The notes beneath the pieces were generated by a model that ran no database searches, had not been told where the DNA came from, and saw only the letters and a program-made list of their open reading frames with translations. The position numbers were made by a program, and so were the translations under genes. A DNA stretch of 64,000 bases from Ectocarpus siliculosus (Eukaryota > Sar > Phaeophyceae > Ectocarpales > Ectocarpaceae), in contig FN649732.1 in the NCBI GenBank assembly GCA_000310025.1, forward strand, positions 1,217,390-1,281,389, in the 5' to 3' direction. This document shows, in pieces, positions 21,576-33,500 of the stretch. How positions within the stretch are numbered: the stretch's first letter is position 1; each line of letters begins with the position of its first letter.

Positions 21576-24050
21576 GCGCTCTCTTCTTTTTTGACACCAT
21601 TCCCGGGCCTTGGCTACTTGCAAGAGCATGTAGCCCCTCTGTTTCTCTTGGATACTTGCGCAGACGAGCTGATCCCGCAAAATGCTGCCGAAAGGTTCGC
21701 CCTTGACCACGCTTCTGTTTTACCCGACAACTTGTGTACCGCATTTTAGGTTGCAAGCACAGGAAAAGGTGGGAACGGTGTCCCGTTCTCGAGTCTACCT
21801 TTCCCGTCTGATTTTTCGCGCCAGGTGGTGGCGACTGAACAGCTTCGATGATGCAGATGCCGGCCGAAAAGTTGATACAGAGCATGTGTGACAGGTCTGA
21901 ACCGTGGGGCTAATGTTGGTTGTCGCATGAGAATGGGTTGTGTCCGAGAGCACTTCCTCTCTGTTTTTCGCCGGATTATTGTTGCGCGAACACCCCCACG
22001 GACCACCTCAAACGTTCTACTGATTTACTCTGTATGTCCTTTTTCGCGTGTTCGAGTCGATTCTTGTTTGTTCTGTTTCTCCTCGATTCCCTTGTTCCTG
22101 TGGACGTCTGTGGACTTTCACTTCCATGCCTTCTCTACGTTAGGTCCGTGTGTAGAAGCAAGAACTTCGACGACTTCGATAGTCAAGCCTTGTTGCGTTG
22201 TTGCTGCCGGCAGGATGTGGGCCGTGCATTAGCAACGACGCTAGCTGTATACTTCGGAGTACTTTGAATCCTGAGGGACCACGCCTGTTGCTTGGACGCA
22301 CGCCAATCCTGTGTTTTTGTCTGGGGGCTTCCCCGCATGTTGTTTGCCATTTGTTCTGGGTCGCTTGGGTCGCACGTTAATCAACAGTTGAGCAGACTTT
22401 CATTTGTTTGACTTACCGACGCGGGCTTCGTTTTTCGTGAGGGGCGTTGTGTGTCCTCTTGTCGTAGCTATTTTCTGTTGTTTCTGACGCTGGGTCTGTC
22501 GCAAGACACGCGAACAGCATGCATGACTCTCTGTGGGGTGAGGGGAAGGTGTCGGATGCAAGGTAGGTACGTACGCCGCGGTGTTGGTGGGGATACCTGG
22601 AGCACTTGGGATGGTTTTAGTGTAGCATTGTTTTGTGGCGGAAGGGGGGGGGGGCTTGGAGCGCTGCAGTTTTATGCGCGTCAAGCGTAGCCTAACTACA
22701 ATGTGTTAGTGCACTTGATTGAAATAGACCCTGCTAGGGTTCGCCGTCATTGATTCCGCGTCTTTCATGATATTTAGTGATGTCGCTGCTTCGGACACGA
22801 TGTCGCTCATTGCGAAGAACACAATAGAGCACAATCACAGTTGACCCCCTCGCCTCCCCGCCGCGGATGCGCCACAAATCATACGACTTCCCCCCTCAAT
22901 CGTGCGCGGCGTTCACGGCGGTAGGTCCACATTCTCCACCTTCCCACGCTATGGCGGGCCGCCTGGCAAAGACCGAAGCGCGTCGTGCGGACGTCACTAA
23001 CCCTAACCGCACGACAACGACACATGCTGCGTAGGCAATTGCGTTCAACATTATCACCCAGCTCTGTTTCTGCTCTGTTCTGTACTTGCCAAGCAAGCGA
23101 GCCGACTGTGCAATGCGTCACCACGTGGGTATCTGTAGCAGAATGCGGGCCTTAAATGAAACTTCAAGGTGTTTCTAAATGAAACTTCAAGGTGTTTCCC
23201 CCAATTTCTGCTGCAGATACAAAAACCGACTCTAACTTGTTCACGTGGTGTGATGTAATGTGACAGAAATCCTGGCACAGAAACTGAGACTGATTTCTTC
23301 GTAGCTGACGAAATTCCAGGACGTTCACCCTTGGCGGTGACCTCGCGGAACCAAACTGAAACAAGGTAAGAAGTCCTACAGTATGGCTCGACTCGTCGAG
23401 TTGACGGAATACCTGCAGCTTCATTCAGTGCAACGCAACGATACAGTCGAAGTCACTTTGAAACGCTACACCCAAACCAAGACATGTTACAGTGCACACG
23501 AGTTAATGATGAAAATTCTCCTCTTCGCCCCAGCTGAATTCTTCGAGCTGAACAATATTGCGACGACGAGGTGCGCCGCCCTGCCTCCGCACACACCAGC
23601 CCTTGACAGCGCACCGAGGATTTCACCTTGCATCGAAGGCAGCACCAGCAAAACAGTAAAGAAACCACACGTCCTCGCACGCGCCATGGCGTGGAGGCCA
23701 GACGCACGAAATAATTGCCCATGACCTTTAAAACCGAGCAAGGTACAATGCCATGCCAGCCGCGGCTGATTGCGCTAGGACAGAGGAAGCCTGCTCCGCA
23801 AGTCTCGGCGAGGTCGGTGGCCAGGCGAGCGGCTAAGTCTACATGTTGGATCAGCATTCGGCCTAATGCGGCGGTATTCCGCCGCCCGGTCAATCAAACC
23901 ATATATTCTCCTTGTCGATAGCTCCCCAGCCTGCTTACCAAAAACGAAGTATAACATAAAATTTAGGCTTACGACAGCACCGACACCAACAACGAACCCA
24001 AACACCACTTAGAGGGGTAGTGAACGTTGTATTTTAGAGAAATTCGAAGC
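21576..24050. other. Intergenic region without supported genes
   Basis: Only short frames with no recognisable motif are present. Two small local features are visible. A 22-base unit (AAATGAAACTTCAAGGTGTTTC) is tandemly duplicated at about 23153-23197. A 37-base word at 23967-24004 recurs at about 28871-28909. Confidence 0.5.
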
Positions 24051-24059
24051 CATCTATAT

Positions 24060-24150
24060 GTAGTCTATTTCCGATTCTCGTGCCAACTCTTTAACCATGT
24101 TCCTTTTCCTGGCTGCCCTACAGATGGTGATTCTGATGGAGTGATTATTA
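24060..24150 (+). pseudogene. Fragment of the LNR gene family: end of last intron and start of TM exon
   Basis: The sequence ATCTATATG...CCATGTTCCTTTTCCTGGCTGCCCTACAG followed by ATGGTGATTCTGATG matches the last intron end and last exon start of the intact gene (around 11090-11165). Here the exon then jumps to GGAGTGATT, as if the DDTFVRDIII part had been deleted, and the helix is lost. This is a truncated relic. Confidence 0.6.
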
Positions 24151-25293
24151 GTCAGTCGCGCCGATACATTACGTAGCTGTAAGAATCTCAACTTCTCCTT
24201 GTGACAAGTGCCAAGTGTAATGGTAGAGACACGCGTAGCAATCCCTGAAGACCCTTCCTTGGTGAAGACTCACTTGTTGATTCATCTCTCTCTCTCTTTG
24301 GATAGCAGTGCATGCTGATTCCTTGCTCTTTGTGGTAGACTGAGCATGTGGGGGCAGACCAGCTCCCTCTAACAGGGTTTACCAAGGTCCTGTCCCCGGC
24401 TTTATCCTTCAATCGGGAGTTACATCTCCCGCACTTTCCTCTGGGTATTAGCCCGCACTACCGTTGGTTCTTTCCTACACATTCAAATCCCATAACAGCA
24501 GTATACTGTGGCGGGCCGTTGATTTTCGGTGTTCTTGCGAAATTCATGTCATGCAAGAAAGAGCGAACAAGGCCTGCTGATTCAATGGTGCAGACAGTTC
24601 CATCCCCGGGTGCCAATAAAACGCTGCCTTTCCACTGAGCCGTCCCTTGTCTGAAAGCCCTATCCAATTGTCCCCTCGAAATCGTGGGGACATTTGAAAT
24701 GGCTTTTAGACAACAATTAGCGGGAGCGTGGTAAACGGGGCACGAAAAGGAGGTTTCGGGAAAGCGAAACCTTCTAACCCAAGCCCTAGATTGCCCGGTG
24801 CCTCCTCTTATCGGTGAGCTATGTATTATAGGTACTTCTTCCGCGCTTGCACCAAGAAGAGGCGCTTTCCATCCAAGCGTAGAGACACGCGGCGCAACTT
24901 CGCATAGTCTAATCGTCCCGCCATTCGACCTGTCATTACCCTCATACTCCTCCACTTTACAAAACATCCAGAATAGACTTCAGAGATGTAGAGCTGTCCC
25001 CGTGTACCCCGGCAACCCCCTTGTCGAGTAGTTCAAAGGAGGGGGCAACCATGTCATTCGTCGCGAGGTGAAGCAGGTGAAGAAGATGGGTCCCCAAAAG
25101 CCGATCTACAGTTAGTAGCCCTACAGACATCCCGCTCAGAGGAATATCTGTTCCGTTTGGAGAGCAGCGCCAAGAGTTTCTGGACCAAGCAAGTCGGTAA
25201 CCCACCTGGTCTATCTCGCCCTTCAGGTCATGAAGGACTGTCATTGTTGGTTGTCATTGTTGGTTTACGACGGCCAGGGGGTGGCACCTTCAG
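24151..25293. other. Region with uncharacterised open frames
   Basis: Open frames of about 96 codons (+, 24348-24638) and 169 codons (-, 24458-24967) overlap each other on opposite strands, and a 77-codon + frame follows at 24798-25031. None shows a family motif that I recognise. The base composition does not suggest organelle DNA. I cannot tell which, if any, is coding. Confidence 0.3.
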
Positions 25294-26437
25294 CGAAAAG
25301 AAGGTCAAACGAGACCGCGGCGGTAGTTCATCATGCCACGAACGAAAACTTGGAGGGTCGAGCAAGCACGGCTAGCAATGTCAGCGGAAGCAGGTGTGAA
25401 ACAAGCAGAAGAAGATGAAAAGAATACAGCGGACAAGGCCAGGGATGGCGAGACTCTCCCACACGTTGCTGTGGTAAGTTTGAGTACGCGGATTTGCCGT
25501 AGGCGTTTCGACCACATAGTGAAGCCGTAGACAGAGATGGTGTTTGGGAGGAAGAAATCTGGAATGGGGACCTCGAAGACTAGAACCACCCGCTACGCTC
25601 GCCGATCGCCAGAGGCACTCCCGATTCCCCTCTCTTCCTTCCTATCCGACTTTCCTACTTCATTTATTGATGTTTTCAGGACAACGTTTTGTTGTCGATG
25701 AAGCTGCAGGTAACAGACGTGGCTTCGCGAGAACAGGGACATGCCAAAATCAGACTGCTGGTCTCTAACGTTTCTGGTGAGATGGGTGTGTCTCGTTCAT
25801 TGTTGGGGCAGTGATATCTGCAGCAAACCTGAAGAGCTTCCACATCACACGATATAGTAATCAGTAGAAATCGGTTACTCGGGATGAACCAAGGATGATC
25901 AGCGTTCCCTGATGCTTCACAAACACACACCCCTCGTGAATCTTTGCCACGCACCCTCTCTCGCCGTCATCACTTTTTGAAGCGCACACAGAGTCACCCC
26001 AATCTCAAGCACCCACGCCATCTCCCGTTGATATTATACCGTCGGTGACGTCCGAACGTATGCTTGAGTTCGCGCGTATGTATGGCAGCATCGATTTTCC
26101 GCGTTGAATGAAGCACTCTGGCGAGTTTTGTGAAGGTCTTGATTGAGTGAAAATGTCAGTCATATTGATGGGTGGCATTCTGAGGAGGAGTCAAAGCCAT
26201 CTGTTTCCACCTCTTGTGCTCTCGAAAGCCACAATCTATCAGTTTCCTCTTGTGTCCCCTCTTTGACCAACGCCCTATCATTTTCCCCAACTGCCTTGGA
26301 CAGATGGTGGTTATTCGGATGATAACTTCGAGAGGGACATGTTCCTCCTCGGCGGGGTGCTAGTCGTCTTTGGCGGGCGGGCCTTGGTGTTGATCACCAA
26401 GTATTGTCTGCAAGAAATTACGCCATCGGCGAGATGA
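25294..26437 (+). pseudogene. Second copy of the LNR-family gene, lacking the LNR exons
   Basis: Four segments match exons of the intact gene. 25294-25473 matches exon 2 (ETAAVVH..NENLEG against ETAAVVHGVMNEGLEG) and ends in the same donor. 25680-25776 matches exon 3 (VASR...AKIRLLVSNVS against VVSR...ASIRRLAINFT). 25992-26057 is the stalk (SQAPTPSPV). 26304-26437 is the TM exon (GGYSDDNFERD, a hydrophobic helix, then TKYCLQEITPSAR and a stop). Both LNR modules, about 3 kb in the intact gene, are absent between exon 3 and the stalk. The exon 2 copy has a net frame change and hits a stop, so a full product is not expected. From exon 3 on, all phases still match, so a protein with no LNRs could in principle be spliced. 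No signal-peptide exon was found upstream. Confidence 0.65.
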
Positions 26438-26904
26438 TGTCCATGAAAACTGTGTACCATATGCTTCAGGGTGATGGCTACATGTGGAGATCGACGTCCA
26501 TGGGCTCGTCCATGACGGAGGAATAGAGGACGATGAGCGCTGGAGGGCGGCCCGTAGCATTCAAGAGCAGACCCTCAAGCGCATCACTCATCTCTTGTCG
26601 GACCATGTGCTCTCGTTGGGGGTAGAGTACAGTTTCAGTCCGTTCGTAGGGGCGTAGAGCCGGACTCGCAGGAACCCGTATCATCGCCTTGGAAAAGGTT
26701 TCAGATCTACATATACGCCGGCGTAACAACCTCAGGTGGCGGTGAGCCTTTGACAATGAATACTGAATGCGAGCGCCAGGTGTTAGGTGCCTGTCTCCCA
26801 GAATTCACTAATATTGTTTTGTGCACGGTCTGAGAACATAATCTTACCAAGCACCCCCTCCTCCCCTTCCTCTCCTATCCTGTTCTTGCTACCACTTCGT
26901 ATTG

Positions 26905-27470
26905 ATTGTGCCCATTGTGAATTGCCCGATGAACCGGCAGCAAGATGCGGCAACGCGAGATGGCTTGCCAGCATCAGATCTCTGGCGTCGGAGGGGTATT
27001 TGTTTGTCGTTCGTTGCTCGAGCACCGTGCGTGCGTGGGGATGAAAACCTGAACCTCTCCACAGCAGTATTCAGCATTGCATGCGCTCTGAATGAGAACC
27101 ACCCAGTCCCCAATCGTCGCACGGTCGAGGTCTTGGTCTCATCACTTTTAGAAGCGCCCACAGCGTCACCCGAGGTCCAACCGCCTACCCTATCTCCCGG
27201 GGATAAGACCGCGTTGGTGTTGTTCGAAGGGGTCCTTCTTGGGCGTGTGAATATGACGTCATTGGTGTTTTCCAATGCGGCTGAGTGAATTATAGCCATC
27301 ACATGAGAAGTACTCTACGAGTGAGTTCGAAGCACCGTTTGTTTCAATATCTGTTTTCCTCTCTTTGACCACAGGTACTCCCCTGGCTCCCCTGGACCGG
27401 TCGCAATATGGTTATTTACTATCGACATCTTAGTCTGGTGAGTGTGACGCAAAATCGCGTTTGGTGGTGC
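26905..27470 (+). pseudogene. Third, more decayed copy of the LNR-family gene
   Basis: DNA at about 26925-26985 matches exon 3 of the family (CAGCAAGATG..., GATGGCTTGCCAGCATCAGA). DNA at about 27135-27230 matches the intron end and stalk exon (CATCACTTTTAGAAGCGC...CACAG, then TCACC...CCTACCCTATCTCCCG). The counterpart of the TM exon, near 27390-27420, is unrecognisable as a helix. A 3' flank similar to the other copies follows at about 27565-27640. A continuous frame of 128 codons runs across former intron sequence (26902-27288), which is probably chance. Confidence 0.55.
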
Positions 27471-28386
27471 GACCTTGGTACGTATTGATCACAAGGCATT
27501 TTCTAGAAACTTTCGCCGCGGCGGAGCAGTGGTCAGGGTCAACATTTGGTTCTGTTGTATGTACAGTAGATGGAGGATGAAAAGGACAACGTCAATCAGC
27601 GCTGGGGTGAGAGTTTCCGCATCGCTCATCAGAACACATTCAATGAAGCTGTGTCACCCTTGGGCACCTGTAGTCAGCATACTCGCGTTGGCTATGCGCA
27701 AATCCGACCCGATCGCGAGGAGCCCTTGGCAGCAAGAAATTTGAACAAGGTACTCCGAAACCTTGCCGTGTCTCCACGATTGAGCCCAAGCGTTTTCTTA
27801 GTGGTGCCGGGTATTAGTCCAATTTCATAGTTATTATCCATATTTCTATTCCAAACTGGGGGATGTACACACTGATTTGTGTGTAGAGGATACGGTAGTT
27901 ATAGTTCGGAGACATCACCGAAATATTGGGACAGTATGGAGATCGGCTCACTCAAGTTAGTCTGCACAAGGGTATTACTATGCGGCAAGCAAAGTCAGCA
28001 GCCACCACTTATCAATACGTAGGCGTGGCACGGCTGAAGGTTCGAAAGTAGGCAACGACACAGCTTTCGGACAGGAGTTCCTCAGCGATAAAACCTGGAC
28101 TGACGATCATCAAGCCTCCAGGACTAAAGACGACAGAAGTTTTGTTTCGGGACAGCTCAAGCTTACACGCCACTTTTGAAGAAGCCTAATCGTGCGTGCT
28201 GCGTGCGGAAGACGTCGCAGTGGATCTCTCTCCGTCGTGTCTCTGGCAGAGTGCTGCAGCGACAATTCTGTAGGTGAGGCAAAAAGGCATGCCGCCCGAC
28301 GAAGAGGTACGTATTCACGTCACGTCTAGGACATAAAAACCGAAATTATCAGCTGTGAGCCTGTTGGAAACCCTGAGTCCATGGAT

Positions 28387-28441
28387 GTCCGTCTATATCA
28401 CCGTGGGGACGTCCGTCTATATCACCGTGGTATAGACGGAC
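28387..28441. repeat. 20-bp direct repeat plus 11-bp hairpin
   Basis: GTCCGTCTATATCACCGTGG occurs at 28387-28406 and again at 28411-28430. The second copy's first 11 bases pair perfectly with TATAGACGGAC at 28431-28441 around a 9-base loop. The function is unknown; it may be the footprint of a small element. Confidence 0.7.
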
Positions 28442-28870
28442 ATTAACGAGAGCAAGTTTATTATTTAACACAACGAGAACAAGAACGGCCGACATTTTTC
28501 CGATTCATGAAGCCCCCGCTACTGCACGTGGATGACGGCAACGCGCGACGCCGAGCAAAGAACACTCGAGGCCCATCTCCATCAACCAACGCCCGTCGAA
28601 CTTGAGGCACAAACACGTCTCACTACATCAACACCCAGTAGCGTCTCCCAGGACGGCATACCTATACCCTAACCTTACCTCTAAAATTGCATACTTTTTG
28701 TGTCACGCCACAGGACGTGCTGAGAAAGGCATCGCGAATCACAAACACAGCACACTGATGAACTGAAAATAATGCCCCACACGGAACGACAACACGCTTC
28801 ATGAGCGTCGTCCTCCTGACGAAGAAAACATGCAACACCGCAAAAAAAAAGTTGTACGAGAAACAAATTG

Positions 28871-28909
28871 CTTACGACAGCACCGACACCACCAACGAAC
28901 CCAAACAGA
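28871..28909. repeat. Dispersed 37-bp repeat, second copy
   Basis: The word GCTTACGACAGCACCGACAC followed by CA(C/A)CAACGAACCCAAAC is shared almost perfectly with 23967-24004. On the - strand both read as a short hydrophobic GFV(G/V)GVGAVVS stretch followed by a possible GTAAGC donor, so they could be relics of one exon, but no gene can be built around either. Confidence 0.5.
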
Positions 28910-29537
28910 GCAGAGACACAATAATCGATACTTGCCACTCACTACGGCCTAGAACGTCCTTACCATGACAATGTTGTATGTATCACAACGTTGTCACGAC
29001 GAACAAGGTCGTGAAGCGACCAACCGGCGGGACACAAAAAAAAAAAGTGTTTCTTCTGGGTGGCAAACAATCAAGAAGATGAAATCCCAAGTGATGTCAA
29101 ATATCCCTCACTCACCCGCCGACCTCTAGGGTTATGCCCGCAAGCTACGGGAGACACGTACCGCCATAGCGTGGTGCGGCCACCTAGGAAACCAACTCCC
29201 TTCGTAGGGCTCTTCCAAGCCATAGAGGTAGGGCAACTTCTGCTGCCTCGAGGCCCGCTGTCTTGGAGGCCAGAAATATGCCATCGGTTGCCCAGGTACA
29301 ACACACCCCCGGGACCGATTTCCAAAGCCCGACTTCTGCACGAGGAGGATGATGCCGGAACGAACTGATCCGTTTTCGTAAAGCCTCTTGACGAGACGGT
29401 TCCAACGCCGCCACCATCTTCAGCACCGTCGCCGCTTTTTCTCCTCGAGCTTTGCAAATCGCTCCAGGGGTGTGATATCTTACGTCATGCAACCTAAGGT
29501 AGGCGTCAAGACACCCAACATTGGTCGGTTCGGCCGA

Positions 29538-29567
29538 CAACAACAACAACAACAACAACAACAACAG
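29538..29567. repeat. (CAA)10 microsatellite
   Basis: There are ten near-perfect CAA units ending in CAG. The tract gives poly-Gln in one + frame and poly-Leu on the opposite strand. It is not evidence for coding by itself. Confidence 0.9.
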
Positions 29568-30245
29568 GTAGTCATCATACTTGGAACTGCCCCGGCCCGA
29601 GAAGGGGCGACGCCTCCCCCGCCTGGAACCGCTTGCTACCCCCCCACCCCCCTCCGACGTCCCTCCTCTTCTCCCTTGTCCTCCACGGCCGCCGGGACCC
29701 CAGCTCAAGCCAGAACTCCTTGCCCAGCCAAGACCTTCGACGTTGCCGATCGTACACCCTGGGGTTGTTCCAACTGGTGCCGCCGTGTCGTGGAGGGGGT
29801 GGCGTCCGCAGACCCAGCCGCCTCCTGCAGGACCTCACCTGAAAATCGCGGCACAGCAGGAGGGAGGATGGGGCGGGCATAAAGTGCAAAGTTAAGGGAA
29901 ACCATTGTTTTTCGTTCTTGGTGCGTCAAGCCAAAGTTATAACGGGCGTATGGGAGAAGGGAGGAGAGGGAACGTGTGTGCGCTGCAATCTGCTGCTGCT
30001 CACGCGTGCGGGACAAGGTCTGCCACAATTATTGAAAGGAGGTGTTATTCTATCACTACTTGACTGCTTGTATCTCGACTACCGCGATGTGTGATACCGT
30101 ACGGTAGAGTGCTCCGAATACTCATGTCATTGTGCCGTGGAGGCGCTGCGTGTAGCCTAGCTCTGTTGCCACTACGACTGTTGTAGTGTCAAACAACACC
30201 GTTTTTCATCCCTCTGTACTTTCTAATCTCACAGGCATTGTGTCT

Positions 30246-30437
30246 ACATTTAGCGGCACCCCCACGAAGCACACCCAATAAAAGCTGCAGGTAGACACAG
30301 GTGGCGACATCTTCTACTATATCAGTCGCAAGAGCACGCACACATTTAGCGACGCCCCCACGAAGCACACCCAATAAAAGCTGCAGGTAGACACAGGTGG
30401 CGACATCTTCTACCATATCAGTGGCAAGAGCAGCACG
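30246..30437. repeat. 96-bp tandem duplication
   Basis: Two adjacent units of 96 bp (30246-30341 and 30342-30437) differ at only a handful of positions. The unit length is a multiple of three, and a - strand frame stays open through both, reading (D/M)VEDVATCVYLQLLLGVLRGG twice. It lies just downstream of the copper ATPase stop. No homologue is recognised and no start or splice context supports a gene. Confidence 0.8.
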
Positions 30438-30557
30438 TGCCACGTCACAGAACGCGCTATTTCTTCGACTTGGACATGATACCATTCAATGTATTCCACC
30501 CTCGACACGCTCGCTTCCCATTGCCCGGTCTAATGTGGGACTTCTAGCCTAGGCTAC

Positions 30558-33500
30558 TCAATAACACCAGACGAGGACTGCAACCAACGTTCCCCCGCAC
30601 ACGACAATCGGGCCTAACGTGCGATAAAAAAGGAAGGTAGGGGACACTGGGTGCTCCGCGCCACTTCCATGACATGCAACAATCGCCGCCGGTACCACCG
30701 CCAACCATCGTGGTCCAAGTTCGACTTGGCTTACCACTGACTCTCTCGGGGCTACCTCTCCAGGGCGGGTGTACAGCTTCAGGCCGAGGCTGCTCAAGAC
30801 GACGAGGCTGGACGAAGAAGCCATGAACAGGGCCGCGAGGGCAGGGGTCACGCCCAGGCCTAACCACGGCTTCAGGAGACCCGCGGCCAGCGGTAGAGCC
30901 ACCACGTTGTAGCTGCATGCACGCACGCCAGAGCAAGCCGAGATTGGGGGAATAAAAAAATAGTGTAGTCGGATGCATTGTGTGCGTGGTGTTTCGGCGG
31001 CGCCACGAAACTCTGTTCAAACTGAAAGACGACGCTTACGCATCTGGTTTCGATAGCCACCCGCATACAATATATCCTTGCGATTCGATAGACAGACAGC
31101 AGCGACCTACCTGAGGGCCCAGACGAAGTTCATCCGGATGCGGCGGAATACCGCTCGGCTCAGGTGAAGTGACACCACCACGTCCCTCAAGTCGGACCGC
31201 ACCAGCACCATATCCGCGGCCTCCACAGCCACCTGACGAGACAAACAAAATGTTGGGAGAACAGAAATGTCTTGAAACTATACACTTCTACTCGTACCGG
31301 CAGTTTGATTCGAAACCCGGTGACACGTGAATGCTGTCCCTCTCCCTAAGCGAGAAAAGCAAAGCATGTCACATGGCGTGTCACATAGCCGGGCTGGTTG
31401 TTGGCACGGCTGCGGGAGAGGAGTATCCACTCTTCGTGGCCCCCACATCAGGGCTACCATATGTTTTGGGTGGATAGCCGGTTCAATGCCGAGGGGACCA
31501 AAGGAAAGGGACCAACTGAGGGGGCCGACGGACAGGAAAGGCTGTGGGTGTGGAAAAACAACAAAGATTACGAACATGTTACGGTCACCGCTCTCCATCA
31601 AGGCCGCCGCACCTCCAGGTGCTTCATCTCTATAGAGTCGGAAACAAAAGCAGCACCTACACGAAAGCAAGGCCAACCTCTCTCCATCTACAATTTCCGC
31701 CGTGAATGCTGCGTGGGAGAGCTCACCTGGGTCCCTGCTCCGACGGCGATGCCAACATCAGCCATGGCCAGGGCGGGAGAGTCGTTGACCCCGTCCCCGA
31801 CCATAGCAACCGCCTGTCCCATTCTCTGCAGCTCCTGAACTTTTCTTGACTTGTCTGCAGGAAGAACGCCGGCCATGACCTTCCCCCTCGGGATGCCGAC
31901 AATCGCTGCCACCGCCTCTGCGGTAGCACGGTTGTCTCCGGTCACAACCCACACGCTGATCCCCATCCTGCCGTATTCGGGGATCACATCAAATATTGAG
32001 GGTGGGAGGGGAGTCTCGTGGCTAGTCCATATGCAAGTCGGCTCTATTTTTCAAGGGGAACAAAAATGGCTGCGGGGCCATAGGCAATCATACCTCGACC
32101 AGCGCGTCGCCTGTAAACAAAAACAAATCGTGTCAAAATCGCTACCGTTTTCTGGGGATTCCTAAGTTCTTACTTTTCGCCAGCAGACTTTGTGCCGGTT
32201 CGGACTAGACGAACTGCTTGCAGGGAAAACGCCCGAAAAGGACAGCCGGTTTCTTTTTGCGGCGGCGGTGTGCTGCCTGCATCTACCTGTGCAGCGTCCC
32301 CACGGCCTCCCTGGCCTCCGGCCTAACGCTGTCCGCGACAGCCAGGACTCCTTTAGTCTCCCCGCCGCCCGCGACAAACACCACGGTCTTCCCTTGCCAC
32401 TCCAGAGACGCGGCGTGCCCCTCTATCTCCGGGGGGATGCGTACGTGGTGGCGAGACAGCCAGGTCCTAGACCCGACGAGCACGAGGTCGCCCTTGGACA
32501 TCTTACGGTGACGCTCGCCGGTTGTGCCGGAAGCAGACCCTGAGATGTCGGTAGAGGGGGGGGAGGGGACAGCATTAGAAGGCGTGCGCAAAACAGAGAG
32601 GTAAATAGGGGCATTGGGGGTCTGGCCAGAGAGACAGAGAGACAGAGAAAACTGCATCTGTCACAAGACCACCACCACCAACAACAACAACGACAATAAC
32701 GGAAAAAATAATCATACCATCAGTCAAGCAAGGCAACGAGGCCCGGTCCTGGCTCACCCCCCCTTGATAAATGAAGCAAGACAAACGAGGCCTGGTCCTG
32801 ACTTACCGCCACGGTCTTTGACGATCGTGCACGAAACCCCCATCCCCGGGGTAGACTGGAACCCCTCGACGGCAGGCTCTAGCTTGGAAACCCCTCTTGC
32901 TCGAGACGCCTCGACGATCGCCGTGCCCACCGGGTGCTCGCTAGAAGCTTCGGCAGAGGCCGCCAGGGCTAGGACAGAGTCCTTCGTGTTTGCTGCACCC
33001 TGAAAGAACGAAAAAGAAGCGTCGACAGGAAATAAGTCGAGGTCTGCAAAGCGAGAGTTCTGGATGGAATGCGACAGCTGGGTTCCGCGGCAGGGTATTT
33101 GATTAAGCAGTCAAATACCCTGCCAAAGAAGGGTGTAGGGCACAGTTGAAAGTGTACGGTTGCTCCAGGGTCATGGTGTGCCAATACTTCGGAACACCTG
33201 TATGACTGTGGTAATATCTCGAATGGGTAGTATTTCTGTGTCATCACGTATTTTTCCTGCTATAAGTACATATGGACGTCTCACCTATGCTCGCTTGAAA
33301 GTGGCCGTCATCCTTGCTATTCTGAAAAAAAAAAAAAATCTTCGAGCTTCAGCGGGGCTCCGAGGCACAAACCACCAACGGTCACCGTAAGCCGATCGGG
33401 CTTCCACGCGGGCCACACTACCAAAACCTTGGTCGAAACAGGGTAGACACAGCAGTAAGCCTTGAAGACAACGCCGTACCTGCGACAACACGTCCGTGAG

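Larger units (their letters stand above)
27471..30188. other. Region without supported genes
   Basis: Overlapping open frames on both strands at 29060-29890 have no family motif I recognise. The + frame at 29388-29882 owes a poly-Gln run to a (CAA)n microsatellite, and the antisense frame has a poly-Leu run from the same tract. Between 27850 and 29000 I see only small repeats. Confidence 0.4.

Noticed and set aside
24348-25031. Possible organelle DNA insertion (NUMT) encoding unusual frames
   Set aside because: No organelle protein or rRNA motif was recognised, and the base composition matches the surroundings.
26902-27288. 128-codon protein in the third LNR copy
   Set aside because: The frame crosses sequences that are introns in the intact copy, so it is probably a chance frame in decayed DNA.
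29388-29882. Poly-Gln protein gene
   Set aside because: The frame depends on a (CAA)n microsatellite in GC-rich DNA, and an equally long antisense frame exists. There is no motif or splice support.
32083-32099. 17-bp microexon (reading GDALVE) in the copper ATPase
   Set aside because: It has good-looking splice sites, but the flanking exons join directly in phase (LHR|MGISVW), exactly as in the family, without it.
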